A stretch of DNA of 9,486 nucleotides from Pseudomonadota bacterium (GTDB lineage: Bacteria > Pseudomonadota > Alphaproteobacteria > Caulobacterales > Caulobacteraceae), in the NCBI GenBank assembly GCA_023456105.1, contig JAEYAO010000035.1, forward strand, positions 1 to 9,486. The letters are read 5' to 3'. Made by a program: the position numbers and the translations under genes. The notes beneath the pieces are model-generated. The model saw nothing but the letters and a program-made list of their open reading frames with translations. It was not told where the DNA came from and did no database searches. Positions 1-6,597 of this stretch are shown one piece after another; within the stretch, counting starts at the first letter, position 1; each line of letters starts with the position of its first letter.

Positions 1-1932
1 GGCTATGCGTGGACGCCCGACAGCCGGGGGCTGCTGGTCGAGGCCGTGCCGGCCGGGCGCGGGGCGGCGCCGGTCGCTGATCGCACGCCGACCGGTCCCA
101 ATGTCGAGGAGACCGCCGGGCGGGTGGCGCCGGCGCGGACGTATCAGGACCTGCTGCAGACGCCGGCGGACGAGGCGCTGTTCGACCACTATTTCACCTC
201 GCAGCTGACGCTGGTTCCGCTGAGCGGACAGGCGCGCACGATCGGCGAGCCGGCGGTGTATCTGGACTCCGCCGCATCGCCGGATGGCCGATACGTGCTG
301 CACGAGGTCGCCAAGCGGCCCTACAGCTATCAGGTGCCGGCCGGCCTGTTTCCGACCGAGATCGTGGTCACCGACCTGAACGGGCGGGTGGTGCGCCAGG
401 TGGCCGACCTGCCGCTGCGCGACGACGTGCCCACCGCCTTCGACGCCGTGGCGCCCGGACCGCGCTCGGTGCAGTGGCGGGCCGATGCGCCGGCGACCCT
501 GGTCTGGGTCGAGGCGCTGGACGGCGGCGACATACGGCGCGAAGCGGAGTTCCGCGACCGCGTGCTGATGCAGGCCGCACCGTTCACGGGCGAGCCGGTC
601 AAGCTGATCGACCTCAAGGAACGCTACGGCGGAATTCAGTGGGGTCGCGACGACCTGGCCATCGTCAACAGCCGCTGGTTCAACACCCGCCACGAGACCC
701 GTTTCGTGGTCGATCCGTCGAATCCGGGCGAGGGCCGCGTGCTGCTGGAGCGCAACTATCAGGCGCGTTACGACAATCCGGGCCAGCCGGTGCTGCAGCC
801 GAACGCGGCCGGCCGCTCGGTGATCCGCTTTGACGGGCAGGGCCGCATCCTGATGAGCGGGCCGGGCGCGACGCCGCAGGGCGAGTTCCCGTTCCTGGCC
901 GCGATGGACGTGGCGACGGGCCGAAGCGAGCGGCTGTGGACCTCGGCCGACACCGACTATGAGGCGGTGATCGGTTTCCTGGACGAGGACGGCAAGCGGG
1001 TGGTGACCCAGCGCGAGACGCGGCTGGATCCGCCCAACCTGCGCATCCGCGACCTGACGACGGGTCAGACGACGCAGCTGACCAACTTCCCCGACCCCGC
1101 GCCGCAGCTGGCCGAGGCGACGCGTCGGCTGATCACCTACAAGCGCGCGGACGGCGTGCAGCTGTCGGGCACGCTGTACCTGCCGGCCGGCTACGACAAG
1201 GACCGCGACGGTCCGCTGCCGCTGTTGATGTGGGCCTATCCGGCCGAGTTCACCGATCCGTCGGTGGCGGGCCAGACGGTGGATGTGCAGAACCGCTTCG
1301 TGCGGCCGGGCGGGTCCAGCCACCTGTTCCTGCTGACCCAGGGCTATGCGATCCTGGACAACCCTTCCATGCCGATCATCGGCCGGGACGGGGCCGAGCC
1401 CAACGACACCTATGTGGAGCAGCTGACGGCGGACGCGCAGGCGGCGGTGGACGCGGTGGTCGAGATGGGGGTGGCCGAGCGCGGCCGCATCGCCATCGGC
1501 GGGCACAGCTACGGCGCCTTCATGACCGCGAACCTGCTGGCGCACACCGACCTGTTCCGCACCGGGATCGCGCGGTCGGGCGCCTACAACCGGACGCTGA
1601 CGCCGTTCGGCTTCCAGGCCGAGCAGCGCAACTACTGGGAGGCGACGGAGGTCTATACGGAGATGGCGCCCTTCACCTATGCGGACCAGGTGAACGAGCC
1701 GATCCTGCTGATCCACGGTGAGGCGGACGACAACTCGGGCACCTTCCCGGTGCAGACCGAGCGCTTCTATGCGGCGCTGAAGGGGCTGGGGGCGACCGCC
1801 CGCTACGTCACCCTGCCGCTGGAGGCGCACGGCTATCGCGCCCGCGAGTCGGTCGGTCATACGCTGTGGGAAATGACCCGCTGGCTCGACCAGTACGTCA
1901 AGACCGCGCCGGCGACGCCGCCGGCCCGGTGA
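1..1932 (+). CDS. S9-family serine peptidase, glutamyl endopeptidase (S9D)-like, 5' end missing
   Basis: The reading frame is open from the first base, so the true start lies upstream; 643 residues are visible. Fragment residues about 1-340 look like the β-propeller that gates S9 (prolyl oligopeptidase) enzymes, and about 360-640 form the α/β-hydrolase domain. The catalytic triad is intact in fragment numbering: Ser503 in GGHSYGAF, Asp576 in HGEADDNSG and His610 in EAHGYRARES. The wording around the serine (GHSYGAFMTANLLAH, then IARSGAYNRTLTPFGFQ) and the ALKGLGA...ARESVGHTLWE ending match what I recall of plant chloroplast glutamyl endopeptidases better than dipeptidyl peptidase IV or acylaminoacyl peptidase. 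That points to family S9D, cleaving peptides after Glu. Any signal peptide would be in the missing part, so the cellular location is unknown. The gene ends just before a terminator and appears to be the last of its transcript. The S9 call is firm; the subfamily is moderately sure. Confidence 0.88.
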   Translation, partial: GYAWTPDSRGLLVEAVPAGRGAAPVADRTPTGPNVEETAGRVAPARTYQDLLQTPADEALFDHYFTSQLTLVPLSGQARTIGEPAVYLDSAASPDGRYVLHEVAKRPYSYQVPAGLFPTEIVVTDLNGRVVRQVADLPLRDDVPTAFDAVAPGPRSVQWRADAPATLVWVEALDGGDIRREAEFRDRVLMQAAPFTGEPVKLIDLKERYGGIQWGRDDLAIVNSRWFNTRHETRFVVDPSNPGEGRVLLERNYQARYDNPGQPVLQPNAAGRSVIRFDGQGRILMSGPGATPQGEFPFLAAMDVATGRSERLWTSADTDYEAVIGFLDEDGKRVVTQRETRLDPPNLRIRDLTTGQTTQLTNFPDPAPQLAEATRRLITYKRADGVQLSGTLYLPAGYDKDRDGPLPLLMWAYPAEFTDPSVAGQTVDVQNRFVRPGGSSHLFLLTQGYAILDNPSMPIIGRDGAEPNDTYVEQLTADAQAAVDAVVEMGVAERGRIAIGGHSYGAFMTANLLAHTDLFRTGIARSGAYNRTLTPFGFQAEQRNYWEATEVYTEMAPFTYADQVNEPILLIHGEADDNSGTFPVQTERFYAALKGLGATARYVTLPLEAHGYRARESVGHTLWEMTRWLDQYVKTAPATPPAR

Positions 1933-1940
1933 CGTCGACG

Positions 1941-1969
1941 AGGCGGGGTTCCGGCCCCGCCTTTGTCTT
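1941..1969 (+). terminator. Intrinsic terminator after the S9 peptidase
   Basis: A perfect 8-bp stem (AGGCGGGG at 1941-1948, CCCCGCCT at 1955-1962) encloses a 6-base loop and runs into TTTGTCTT. It starts nine bases after the peptidase stop codon. The T-rich tail is on the plus strand. The minus strand lacks one, so any service to the convergent small gene at 1979-2176 would be weaker. Confidence 0.8.
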
Positions 1970-1978
1970 GATGAGGGA

Positions 1979-2176
1979 TCAGTCGTCCAGGCGCTGAAGC
2001 AGCAGAAGCACGCCGGCGGCGGTCAGGGCGCCCAGCGCAAAGGCGGCGATCACGGAACCGGCGGCGACGGCGGTCGGAACGGTGACGGGCCGGGCCTCGT
2101 ACCACTCGACGATGTCGGCGTCGTCATAGGCGTCGTCCTCATAGTCCTCGACGACGTTGGGGATTTCGCGGTCCAT
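1979..2176 (-). CDS. Small acidic protein with one C-terminal membrane segment, unknown function
   Basis: This 65-residue protein has no family I recognise. Residues 1-28 are strongly acidic (about twelve Asp/Glu, including EDYEDDAYDDAD) and carry a few aromatic residues. Residues about 36-60 form one hydrophobic, Ala/Leu-rich segment, followed by the short tail QRLDD. The layout suggests a membrane protein with an acidic N-terminal arm, probably cytoplasmic. I chose the ATG at 2176 because AAGGG sits seven bases upstream. A TTG at 2194 would add six residues but overlaps that ribosome-binding site. The gene is divergent from yebC and convergent with the S9 peptidase, so it is probably monocistronic. 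The good ribosome-binding site and a sensible membrane segment favour a real gene, but conservation was not tested. Confidence 0.6.
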   Translation of the reverse strand: MDREIPNVVEDYEDDAYDDADIVEWYEARPVTVPTAVAAGSVIAAFALGALTAAGVLLLLQRLDD

Positions 2177-2269
2177 GGAGACGCCCTTTCTCAAAACGGT
2201 GCGCGCCCCTGCCGCGCGCCCGCCTCAAATCCTCCAGCCATGGTCAAGGTTCCCGCAAGCGGCGCCATC

Positions 2270-2298
2270 GTGACAGGATGGCGCGGGTCGGCTAGGAC
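2270..2298 (+). promoter_or_regulatory. Candidate housekeeping promoter for yebC
   Basis: GTGACA (2270-2275) differs from the TTGACA -35 box at one base. It is followed after 17 bases by TAGGAC (2293-2298). The longer string GCTAGGAC (2291-2298) matches the Caulobacter housekeeping -10 consensus GCTANAWC at seven of eight positions. Transcription would begin near 2305, giving a leader of roughly 33 bases before the yebC ATG. No strong Shine-Dalgarno sequence is seen before that ATG. Confidence 0.5.
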
Positions 2299-2337
2299 GC
2301 CGGACACAAGATTCCCGCAGACTTCCAAGACGATCCC

Positions 2338-3111
2338 ATGGCCGGCCATTCGAAGTTCAAGAACATCATGCACCGCAAGGGACGCGCCGATGCGCAGCGT
2401 TCCAAGCTGTTCTCCAAGTTGTCGCGCGACATCACGGTGGCGGCCAAGTCGGGCATGCCCGACCCGGCGCTGAACCCGCGCCTGCGCCTGGCCGTCAACA
2501 ACGCCAAGGCCGAAAGCCTGCCCAAGGACGTGATCCAGCGCGCCATCAACAAGGCGGCCGGCGGCGACGTCGATACGATGGAGGAGATCCGCTACGAGGG
2601 GCGCGGCCCCGGAGGCGTGGGCATCATCGTCGAGGCGCTGACCGACAACCGCAACCGCGCGGGATCGAACATCCGCTCGGCCTTTTCCAAGAACGGCGGG
2701 GCGCTGGGCGAGATGAACTCGGTCGCCTTCATGTGGGACAAGGTCGGCAAGATCGTCTACCCGGCGGAAGCCGGCACTGAGGACGCGGTGATGGAGGCGG
2801 CGATCGAGGCCGGCGCCTCCGACGTCGAAAGCGACCTGGTCAAGCCCGACATCTACGAGGACGCGCCCGGCCACACCATCTGGACCGCCTTCGAGGACCT
2901 GAACGAGGTGGCCGACGCCATGTCCAAGGTGCTGGGCGACCCCAAGTCCACCGCCATCGTGTGGAAGCCGCAGTCGGAGGTCCCGGTCACGGGCGAGGCG
3001 GTCGGCACGCTGTTCAAGCTGCTGGACGCGCTGGACGCCGAGGACGACGTGCAGAACGTCTATTCCAACGAAGACATCTCCGACGAGGACGCGGCCAAGT
3101 ACGCGGGGTGA
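2338..3111 (+). CDS. yebC: YebC/PmpR/TACO1 family protein
   Basis: The 257-residue product is full length for the family (usually about 240-250). It begins with the hallmark MAGHSKFKNIMHRKGRADAQ, followed by FSKLSRDITVAAKSG and NPRLRLAVNNAKAESLPKDVI. The mid-protein block YEGRGPGGVGIIVEALTDNRNR is also diagnostic. The family was long annotated as a transcriptional regulator, partly because it lies next to ruvC. More recent work on bacterial YebC and mitochondrial TACO1 links it to relief of ribosome stalling at proline-rich stretches. The protein is cytoplasmic. The ATG at 2338 is fixed by the conserved N-terminus although the ribosome-binding site is weak. The candidate promoter at 2270-2298 could also serve the genes downstream, because no T-tailed terminator separates yebC from the next gene 68 bases away. 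Confidence 0.97.
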   Translation: MAGHSKFKNIMHRKGRADAQRSKLFSKLSRDITVAAKSGMPDPALNPRLRLAVNNAKAESLPKDVIQRAINKAAGGDVDTMEEIRYEGRGPGGVGIIVEALTDNRNRAGSNIRSAFSKNGGALGEMNSVAFMWDKVGKIVYPAEAGTEDAVMEAAIEAGASDVESDLVKPDIYEDAPGHTIWTAFEDLNEVADAMSKVLGDPKSTAIVWKPQSEVPVTGEAVGTLFKLLDALDAEDDVQNVYSNEDISDEDAAKYAG

Positions 3112-3128
3112 TGCGGACGTCCTAGCGT

Positions 3129-3161
3129 CCGATCGGCGCACCTTCGGAACGCCGTGGTCGG
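3129..3161 (+). promoter_or_regulatory. Inverted repeat in the yebC–mgtC gap
   Basis: CCGA-T-CGGCG pairs with CGCCG-TGG-TCGG around an 11-base loop, giving nine pairs interrupted by a small asymmetric internal loop. No T-run follows, so it does not read as an ordinary terminator. It ends about 18 bases before the mgtC-family start codon and could affect translation or RNA stability. A chance hairpin in GC-rich DNA is equally possible. Confidence 0.25.
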
Positions 3162-3179
3162 AGCATCCGTTCGGGCGGC

Positions 3180-3881
3180 ATGATCGAGTTCGCCCGTTTC
3201 GCCGACTATGCGCCGCCTCTGATCGCAGCCGTGCTGGCCGGCGGACTGATCGGCTTCGAGCGGGAGTGGAGGGGGCGGGCGGCCGGCCTGCGGACTCACC
3301 TGCTGGTGGCCTTGGCCTCGTGCCTGCTGATGCTGGCGGCCATGTCGCAGGGGCAGTGGGCGTTCGAGGCCTTGCCGGACGAGAACATTGTCACCGATCC
3401 CACGCGCATGGCGCATGGCGTGCTGACGGGGATCGGCTTTCTGTGCGCCGGCGTGATCTTTCGCACCGGCTTTTCCATTCACGGACTAACCACGGCCGCG
3501 TCGTTGTGGATCACCTCGGCCCTGGGCCTCCTGTTCGGGGCGGGGATGTTCGGCCTGGGCGCGGCGGGCACGCTGGTGACGGTGGGGGTTCTGACGGGGC
3601 TTCGCCTGGTATCGGCGCGCCTGCCGCCCAAGACTCTGGTGGACGCGGAGGTCTGCTGGCGACGAGGGGCGACGTCGCCTGAACCGGAGATCGAGCAGTT
3701 GTTCCGCGACGTCGATCCGACGACGCGGCACAATCGGTTCGAGCTGATCGAACAGGGGCGGATGATCCGGCGCAGCTGGAAGCTGCAGGCGGCGCGGGAA
3801 GATCAGTTGAAGCGTCTGGCCGAGGCCCTGTGTCGGATGGAAGGGGTCACGGCCTACCGGTTCGATCCGCGAGACGACTGA
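3180..3881 (+). CDS. MgtC/SapB family inner-membrane protein
   Basis: The 233-residue protein carries the MgtC/SapB signature: GGLIGFEREWRGRAAGLRTH (residues 21-40), then VLTGIGFLCAGVIFRTG (81-97) and GLTTAASLWITSALGLLFG (102-120). About five membrane segments occupy residues 11-145. A soluble C-terminal domain (about 150-233) is probably cytoplasmic and resembles the C-terminal regulatory part of MgtC-type proteins. In Salmonella and Mycobacterium, MgtC is tied to growth at low Mg2+ and to inhibition of the F1Fo ATP synthase; many environmental members of the family have no known role. Unlike those cases, this copy lies between yebC and ruvC. The spacing (68 bases before, 48 bases after) allows co-transcription. 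The ATG at 3180 has only a weak GGGCGG-like ribosome-binding site, but it gives a normal N-terminus directly before the first helix. Confidence 0.9.
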   Translation: MIEFARFADYAPPLIAAVLAGGLIGFEREWRGRAAGLRTHLLVALASCLLMLAAMSQGQWAFEALPDENIVTDPTRMAHGVLTGIGFLCAGVIFRTGFSIHGLTTAASLWITSALGLLFGAGMFGLGAAGTLVTVGVLTGLRLVSARLPPKTLVDAEVCWRRGATSPEPEIEQLFRDVDPTTRHNRFELIEQGRMIRRSWKLQAAREDQLKRLAEALCRMEGVTAYRFDPRDD

Positions 3882-3929
3882 GGCCGCCCTTCATTGCTCG
3901 CTAACCGTCTTTCGGGCAGAAGGGAACGG

Positions 3930-4448
3930 ATGGCGAACAACCCGATCCGAATCCTGGGGCTGGACCCCGGCCTGCGCCGCACCGGCTGGGGCGTGGTGGA
4001 AAGCGACGGCTCGCGGCTGCGCTGGATCGCGCACGGGGTGGTCGCGCCGCCGGAGAGCGCGCCGTTTCCCGAGCGGCTGCTGCATCTGCTGGAGCATGTG
4101 GGCGCGATCTGCGCCGATCACGGCTGCGAGGAGGCGGCCATCGAGGAGGTGTTCGTCAACGTCAATCCGTCCTCAACGCTGAAGCTGGGGCATGCGCGCG
4201 CGGCGGTTATGTTGGCGCCCGCCAAGGCCGGCCTGCCGGTCGCGGAATATTCGGCCACCCTGATCAAGAAGGCGGTGGTGGGGGCGGGCCATGCGGACAA
4301 GAGCCAGATCGCCTTCATGGTCAGCCGACTGCTGCCGACCTGCGGCGAGGTCAAGGCGGACGCGGCCGACGCCCTGGCGGTGGCGATCACCCATGCGCAG
4401 CTGCGCAAGCGCTCGCTGATCGAGGCCATGCACCGGGGCGCGGCGTGA
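3930..4448 (+). CDS. ruvC: Holliday junction resolvase RuvC
   Basis: RuvC is the endonuclease that resolves four-way junctions by paired nicks after RuvAB branch migration. The 172-residue product matches the family length (173 in E. coli). All four acidic metal-binding residues are present: Asp12 in LGLDPG, Glu72 in AIEEVF, and Asp144 and Asp147 in ADAADALA. The conserved NPSSTLKLGHAR and VVGAGHADKSQI blocks are also there. I chose the ATG at 3930 because AAGGG lies five bases upstream and it gives MANNPIRILGLDPG. A TTG at 3894 would add twelve residues not expected in the family. The stop codon overlaps the ruvA GTG by four bases. The C-terminus (about residues 159-172) is basic and probably flexible. 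Confidence 0.97.
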   Translation: MANNPIRILGLDPGLRRTGWGVVESDGSRLRWIAHGVVAPPESAPFPERLLHLLEHVGAICADHGCEEAAIEEVFVNVNPSSTLKLGHARAAVMLAPAKAGLPVAEYSATLIKKAVVGAGHADKSQIAFMVSRLLPTCGEVKADAADALAVAITHAQLRKRSLIEAMHRGAA

Positions 4449-5062
4449 TCGGGCGGCTGCGCGGCGTGCTGGCCGAGGTCGGCGAGGCGGACTGCGTGAT
4501 CGACTGCGCGGGCGTGGGCTATGTGGCGGCGTGCGGGGCGCGGACGCTGGGGCGGCTGCCGGCGCCGGGCGACGAGGCCATTCTCTACATCCACAGCCAG
4601 TGGAGCGAGGATCAGGGGCCGCGCCTCTATGGATTCCTCTCGCGCGACGAGCGGCGGGCGTTCACCACGCTGCTGGCCATCCAAGGCGTGGGGCCTAAGG
4701 CCGCGCTGGCGGTGTTGGACGTCCTGCCGCCGGGCGAGCTGGCCTCGGCGGTGGCGCGCGAGGACAAGGCGGCGGTGGCGCGGGCCAATGGGGTAGGGAC
4801 CAAGCTGGCGCTCCGCATCGTCACCGAGCTGAAGGGCAAGACGCTGACGGACGGGGTGTTCGCACCCGTCGCCACCGGCGTGCATGTCGAGGTCGCGCCG
4901 CCGCCACCGAGTCTCGTGGGCGAGGCGGTGTCGGCCCTGCTGGGCCTAGGCATAGCGGAAGTGAACGCGCGCCGGGCGGTGGATCAGGCGCTGATCCGGC
5001 TGGGTGACGAGGCCGAGCTGTCGGCGGTGATCCGGGCGGGCCTGCAGGAGCTGGGACGGTGA
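4445..5062 (+). CDS. ruvA: Holliday junction branch-migration subunit RuvA
   Basis: RuvA tetramers hold the Holliday junction in a square-planar form and load RuvB. The 205-residue protein has the usual three parts. An N-terminal OB fold starts MIGRLRGVLAEV. The middle domain has two helix-hairpin-helix motifs, IQGVGPKAAL (residues 79-88) and NGVGTKLALRIVTELKGK (115-132). A C-terminal helical domain (about 158-205) contacts RuvB. The linker contains a PPPP run (152-155). The start is GTG at 4445, overlapping the ruvC stop as GTGA. The ribosome-binding site is poor (a G-rich stretch only), so translation probably depends on coupling to ruvC. The end overlaps ruvB in the same way. Confidence 0.97.
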   Translation: MIGRLRGVLAEVGEADCVIDCAGVGYVAACGARTLGRLPAPGDEAILYIHSQWSEDQGPRLYGFLSRDERRAFTTLLAIQGVGPKAALAVLDVLPPGELASAVAREDKAAVARANGVGTKLALRIVTELKGKTLTDGVFAPVATGVHVEVAPPPPSLVGEAVSALLGLGIAEVNARRAVDQALIRLGDEAELSAVIRAGLQELGR

Positions 5063-6081
5063 ACCGCGTGATCTCTCCGGAAGCGTCGGGCGGCGAACAG
5101 TACGACCGGGCGCTGAGGCCGCAGACGCTGTCTGAGTTCGTCGGGCAGTCGGCGGCCAAGGGCAATCTGAAGGTCTTCATCGACGCGGCGCGCGCGCGCG
5201 GCGAGGCGCTGGACCATGTGCTGCTGTTCGGGCCGCCGGGCCTGGGCAAGACCACGCTGGCGCAGATCGTGTCGCGCGAGCTCGGCGTGGGGTTCCGCGC
5301 GACGTCGGGGCCGATCCTGGCCAAGGCGGGCGATCTGGCGGCGATCCTGACCAACCTCGAGCCGCGCGACGTCCTGTTCATCGACGAGATTCACCGCCTG
5401 GCGCCGCAGGTGGAGGAGATCCTGTATCCGGCCATGGAGGACCATGTGCTGGACCTGATCATCGGCGAGGGGCCGTCGGCGAGGACGGTGCGGATCGATC
5501 TTGCGCCCTTCACCCTGGTGGGGGCGACGACGCGGGCGGGGCTGCTGGCCACGCCGCTGCGCGACCGGTTCGGCATTCCGCTGAGGCTGGAGTTCTACAC
5601 GCCGGACGAGCTGACGGCGGTGATCCGCGGAGCGGCGAGGAAGGTGGGCGCGCCGATCGACGAGGGCGGGGCGCGCGAGATCGCCTCTCGGGCGCGGGGC
5701 ACGCCGCGCATCGCCGGACGCCTGCTCAGGCGGGTGCGGGACTTCGCGACCGCCGAGGGCGCCGAGGTCATCGACCGGCTGGTGGCCGCGCGGTCCTTGG
5801 CGCGGCTGGAGGTGGACGAGGCGGGACTGGACTCGCTGGATCGCCGCTTCCTCAAGGCCCTGATCGAGAACTACGGCGGCGGGCCCGTCGGCATGGACAC
5901 CCTAGCCGCCGCCATCGCCGAGGCGCGCGATGCGGTCGAGGACGTGATCGAGCCCTATCTGCTGCAGCAGGGTTTCATCCAGCGCACGCCGCGCGGCCGC
6001 ATGGCCTGCGCCCGCGCCTATGAGCACCTGGGCCTGACCGCGCCGCCTCAGCCGCCGGCGCAGAGCGGCCTGTTCGAATAA
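5059..6081 (+). CDS. ruvB: Holliday junction DNA helicase RuvB
   Basis: RuvB is the AAA+ ring motor that pulls DNA through the RuvA-bound junction. The 340-residue product is the normal length. Walker A is GPPGLGKTT (residues 58-66), Walker B is VLFIDEIHRL (105-114), the sensor 1 block is VGATTRAG (154-161), and LRDRFGIPLRLEFY (167-180) contains the arginine-finger region. The C-terminal winged helix is recognisable from the GGGPVGMDTLA and GFIQRTPRGRMA blocks. The start is GTG at 5059, with CAGGAG ending eight bases upstream and a GTGA overlap with the ruvA stop. The C-terminus is slightly proline-rich (PPQPPAQSGLFE). The stop codon is shared with the AAGGAG ribosome-binding site of ybgC. 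Confidence 0.98.
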   Translation: MNRVISPEASGGEQYDRALRPQTLSEFVGQSAAKGNLKVFIDAARARGEALDHVLLFGPPGLGKTTLAQIVSRELGVGFRATSGPILAKAGDLAAILTNLEPRDVLFIDEIHRLAPQVEEILYPAMEDHVLDLIIGEGPSARTVRIDLAPFTLVGATTRAGLLATPLRDRFGIPLRLEFYTPDELTAVIRGAARKVGAPIDEGGAREIASRARGTPRIAGRLLRRVRDFATAEGAEVIDRLVAARSLARLEVDEAGLDSLDRRFLKALIENYGGGPVGMDTLAAAIAEARDAVEDVIEPYLLQQGFIQRTPRGRMACARAYEHLGLTAPPQPPAQSGLFE

Positions 6082-6092
6082 GGAGCGTCCGC

Positions 6093-6542
6093 ATGATCGA
6101 TCAGCCCACCGCCGGACGCTTCGACGGGCGCGCGCACCTGTTGCCGGTGCGGGTGTATTACGAGGACACCGACTTCACCGGCCTGGTCTATCACGCCAAC
6201 TATGTGCGCTATTTTGAGCGGGGCCGTTCGGACTGTTTGCGCGCCATGGGGATCGGACACGCCGAACTGCTGGAGGGCGACGAGCCGCTGGCGTTCGTGG
6301 TGTCGGAGATGGCGCTGAACTTTCTGAAACCCGCGCGGATCGACGACGCCCTGGTGGTGCGCACCCTCTATGAGGCGGTGAAGGGGCCGCGCCTCTTGAT
6401 CCGCCAGAGCGTGGAGCGCGGCGGCGAGGTGCTGTGCCGGGCCGAGGTGACGGCGGTGTGCATCCACCTGGATGGACGACCCAGAAGGCCGACGCGCGCG
6501 CTGGTGGACAAGGTCTCGCCCTGGCTGGCGCCCGCCGGATAG
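6093..6542 (+). CDS. ybgC: Tol-Pal-associated acyl-CoA thioesterase YbgC
   Basis: This 149-residue protein is a hot-dog-fold 4HBT thioesterase. The active-site block is VYYEDTDFTGLVYHANYVRYFERGRSDCLR; Asp27 is the expected catalytic aspartate by comparison with 4-hydroxybenzoyl-CoA thioesterase. YbgC hydrolyses acyl-CoA and is normally the first gene of the tol-pal cluster, where it is linked to membrane phospholipid metabolism. The ATG at 6093 is well supported: AAGGAG overlaps the ruvB stop codon with seven bases of spacing, so it is co-transcribed with ruvCAB. Here the next gene is convergent and no tolQ follows, which is unusual for this neighbourhood. The N-terminal extension before residue 17 is a little longer than in E. 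coli. Confidence 0.95.
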   Translation: MIDQPTAGRFDGRAHLLPVRVYYEDTDFTGLVYHANYVRYFERGRSDCLRAMGIGHAELLEGDEPLAFVVSEMALNFLKPARIDDALVVRTLYEAVKGPRLLIRQSVERGGEVLCRAEVTAVCIHLDGRPRRPTRALVDKVSPWLAPAG

Positions 6543-6558
6543 ACGAACGCCGCCCCGC

Positions 6559-6582
6559 GCAAGGCGAGACGGCGTCGCTTGC
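6559..6582. terminator. Possible weak bidirectional terminator between convergent operons
   Basis: GCAAGGCGA (6559-6567) and TCGCTTGC (6575-6582) pair over eight bases with one bulged G and a 7-base loop. They lie in the 55-base gap between the ybgC stop and the stop of the convergent head-GIN gene. Neither strand has a T-run after the stem, so it would be an atypical terminator. Its position is the main argument for it. Confidence 0.35.
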
Positions 6583-6597
6583 CGATAGAAGCGGCCG

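Noticed and set aside
2191..3141. Long minus-strand open frame (316 codons) opposite yebC
   Set aside because: It is a codon-bias shadow of yebC. It is low-complexity and rich in His, Arg, Val and Gly, with no recognisable domain, while yebC on the other strand is unambiguous.
3894..3929. Upstream TTG start for ruvC
   Set aside because: It would add twelve residues not seen in RuvC. The ATG at 3930 has a well-spaced AAGGG and the expected N-terminus.
4118..4885. Minus-strand open frame (255 codons) across ruvC and ruvA
   Set aside because: It spans two firmly identified genes on the opposite strand and is rich in Arg, Ala and Gln without domain structure.
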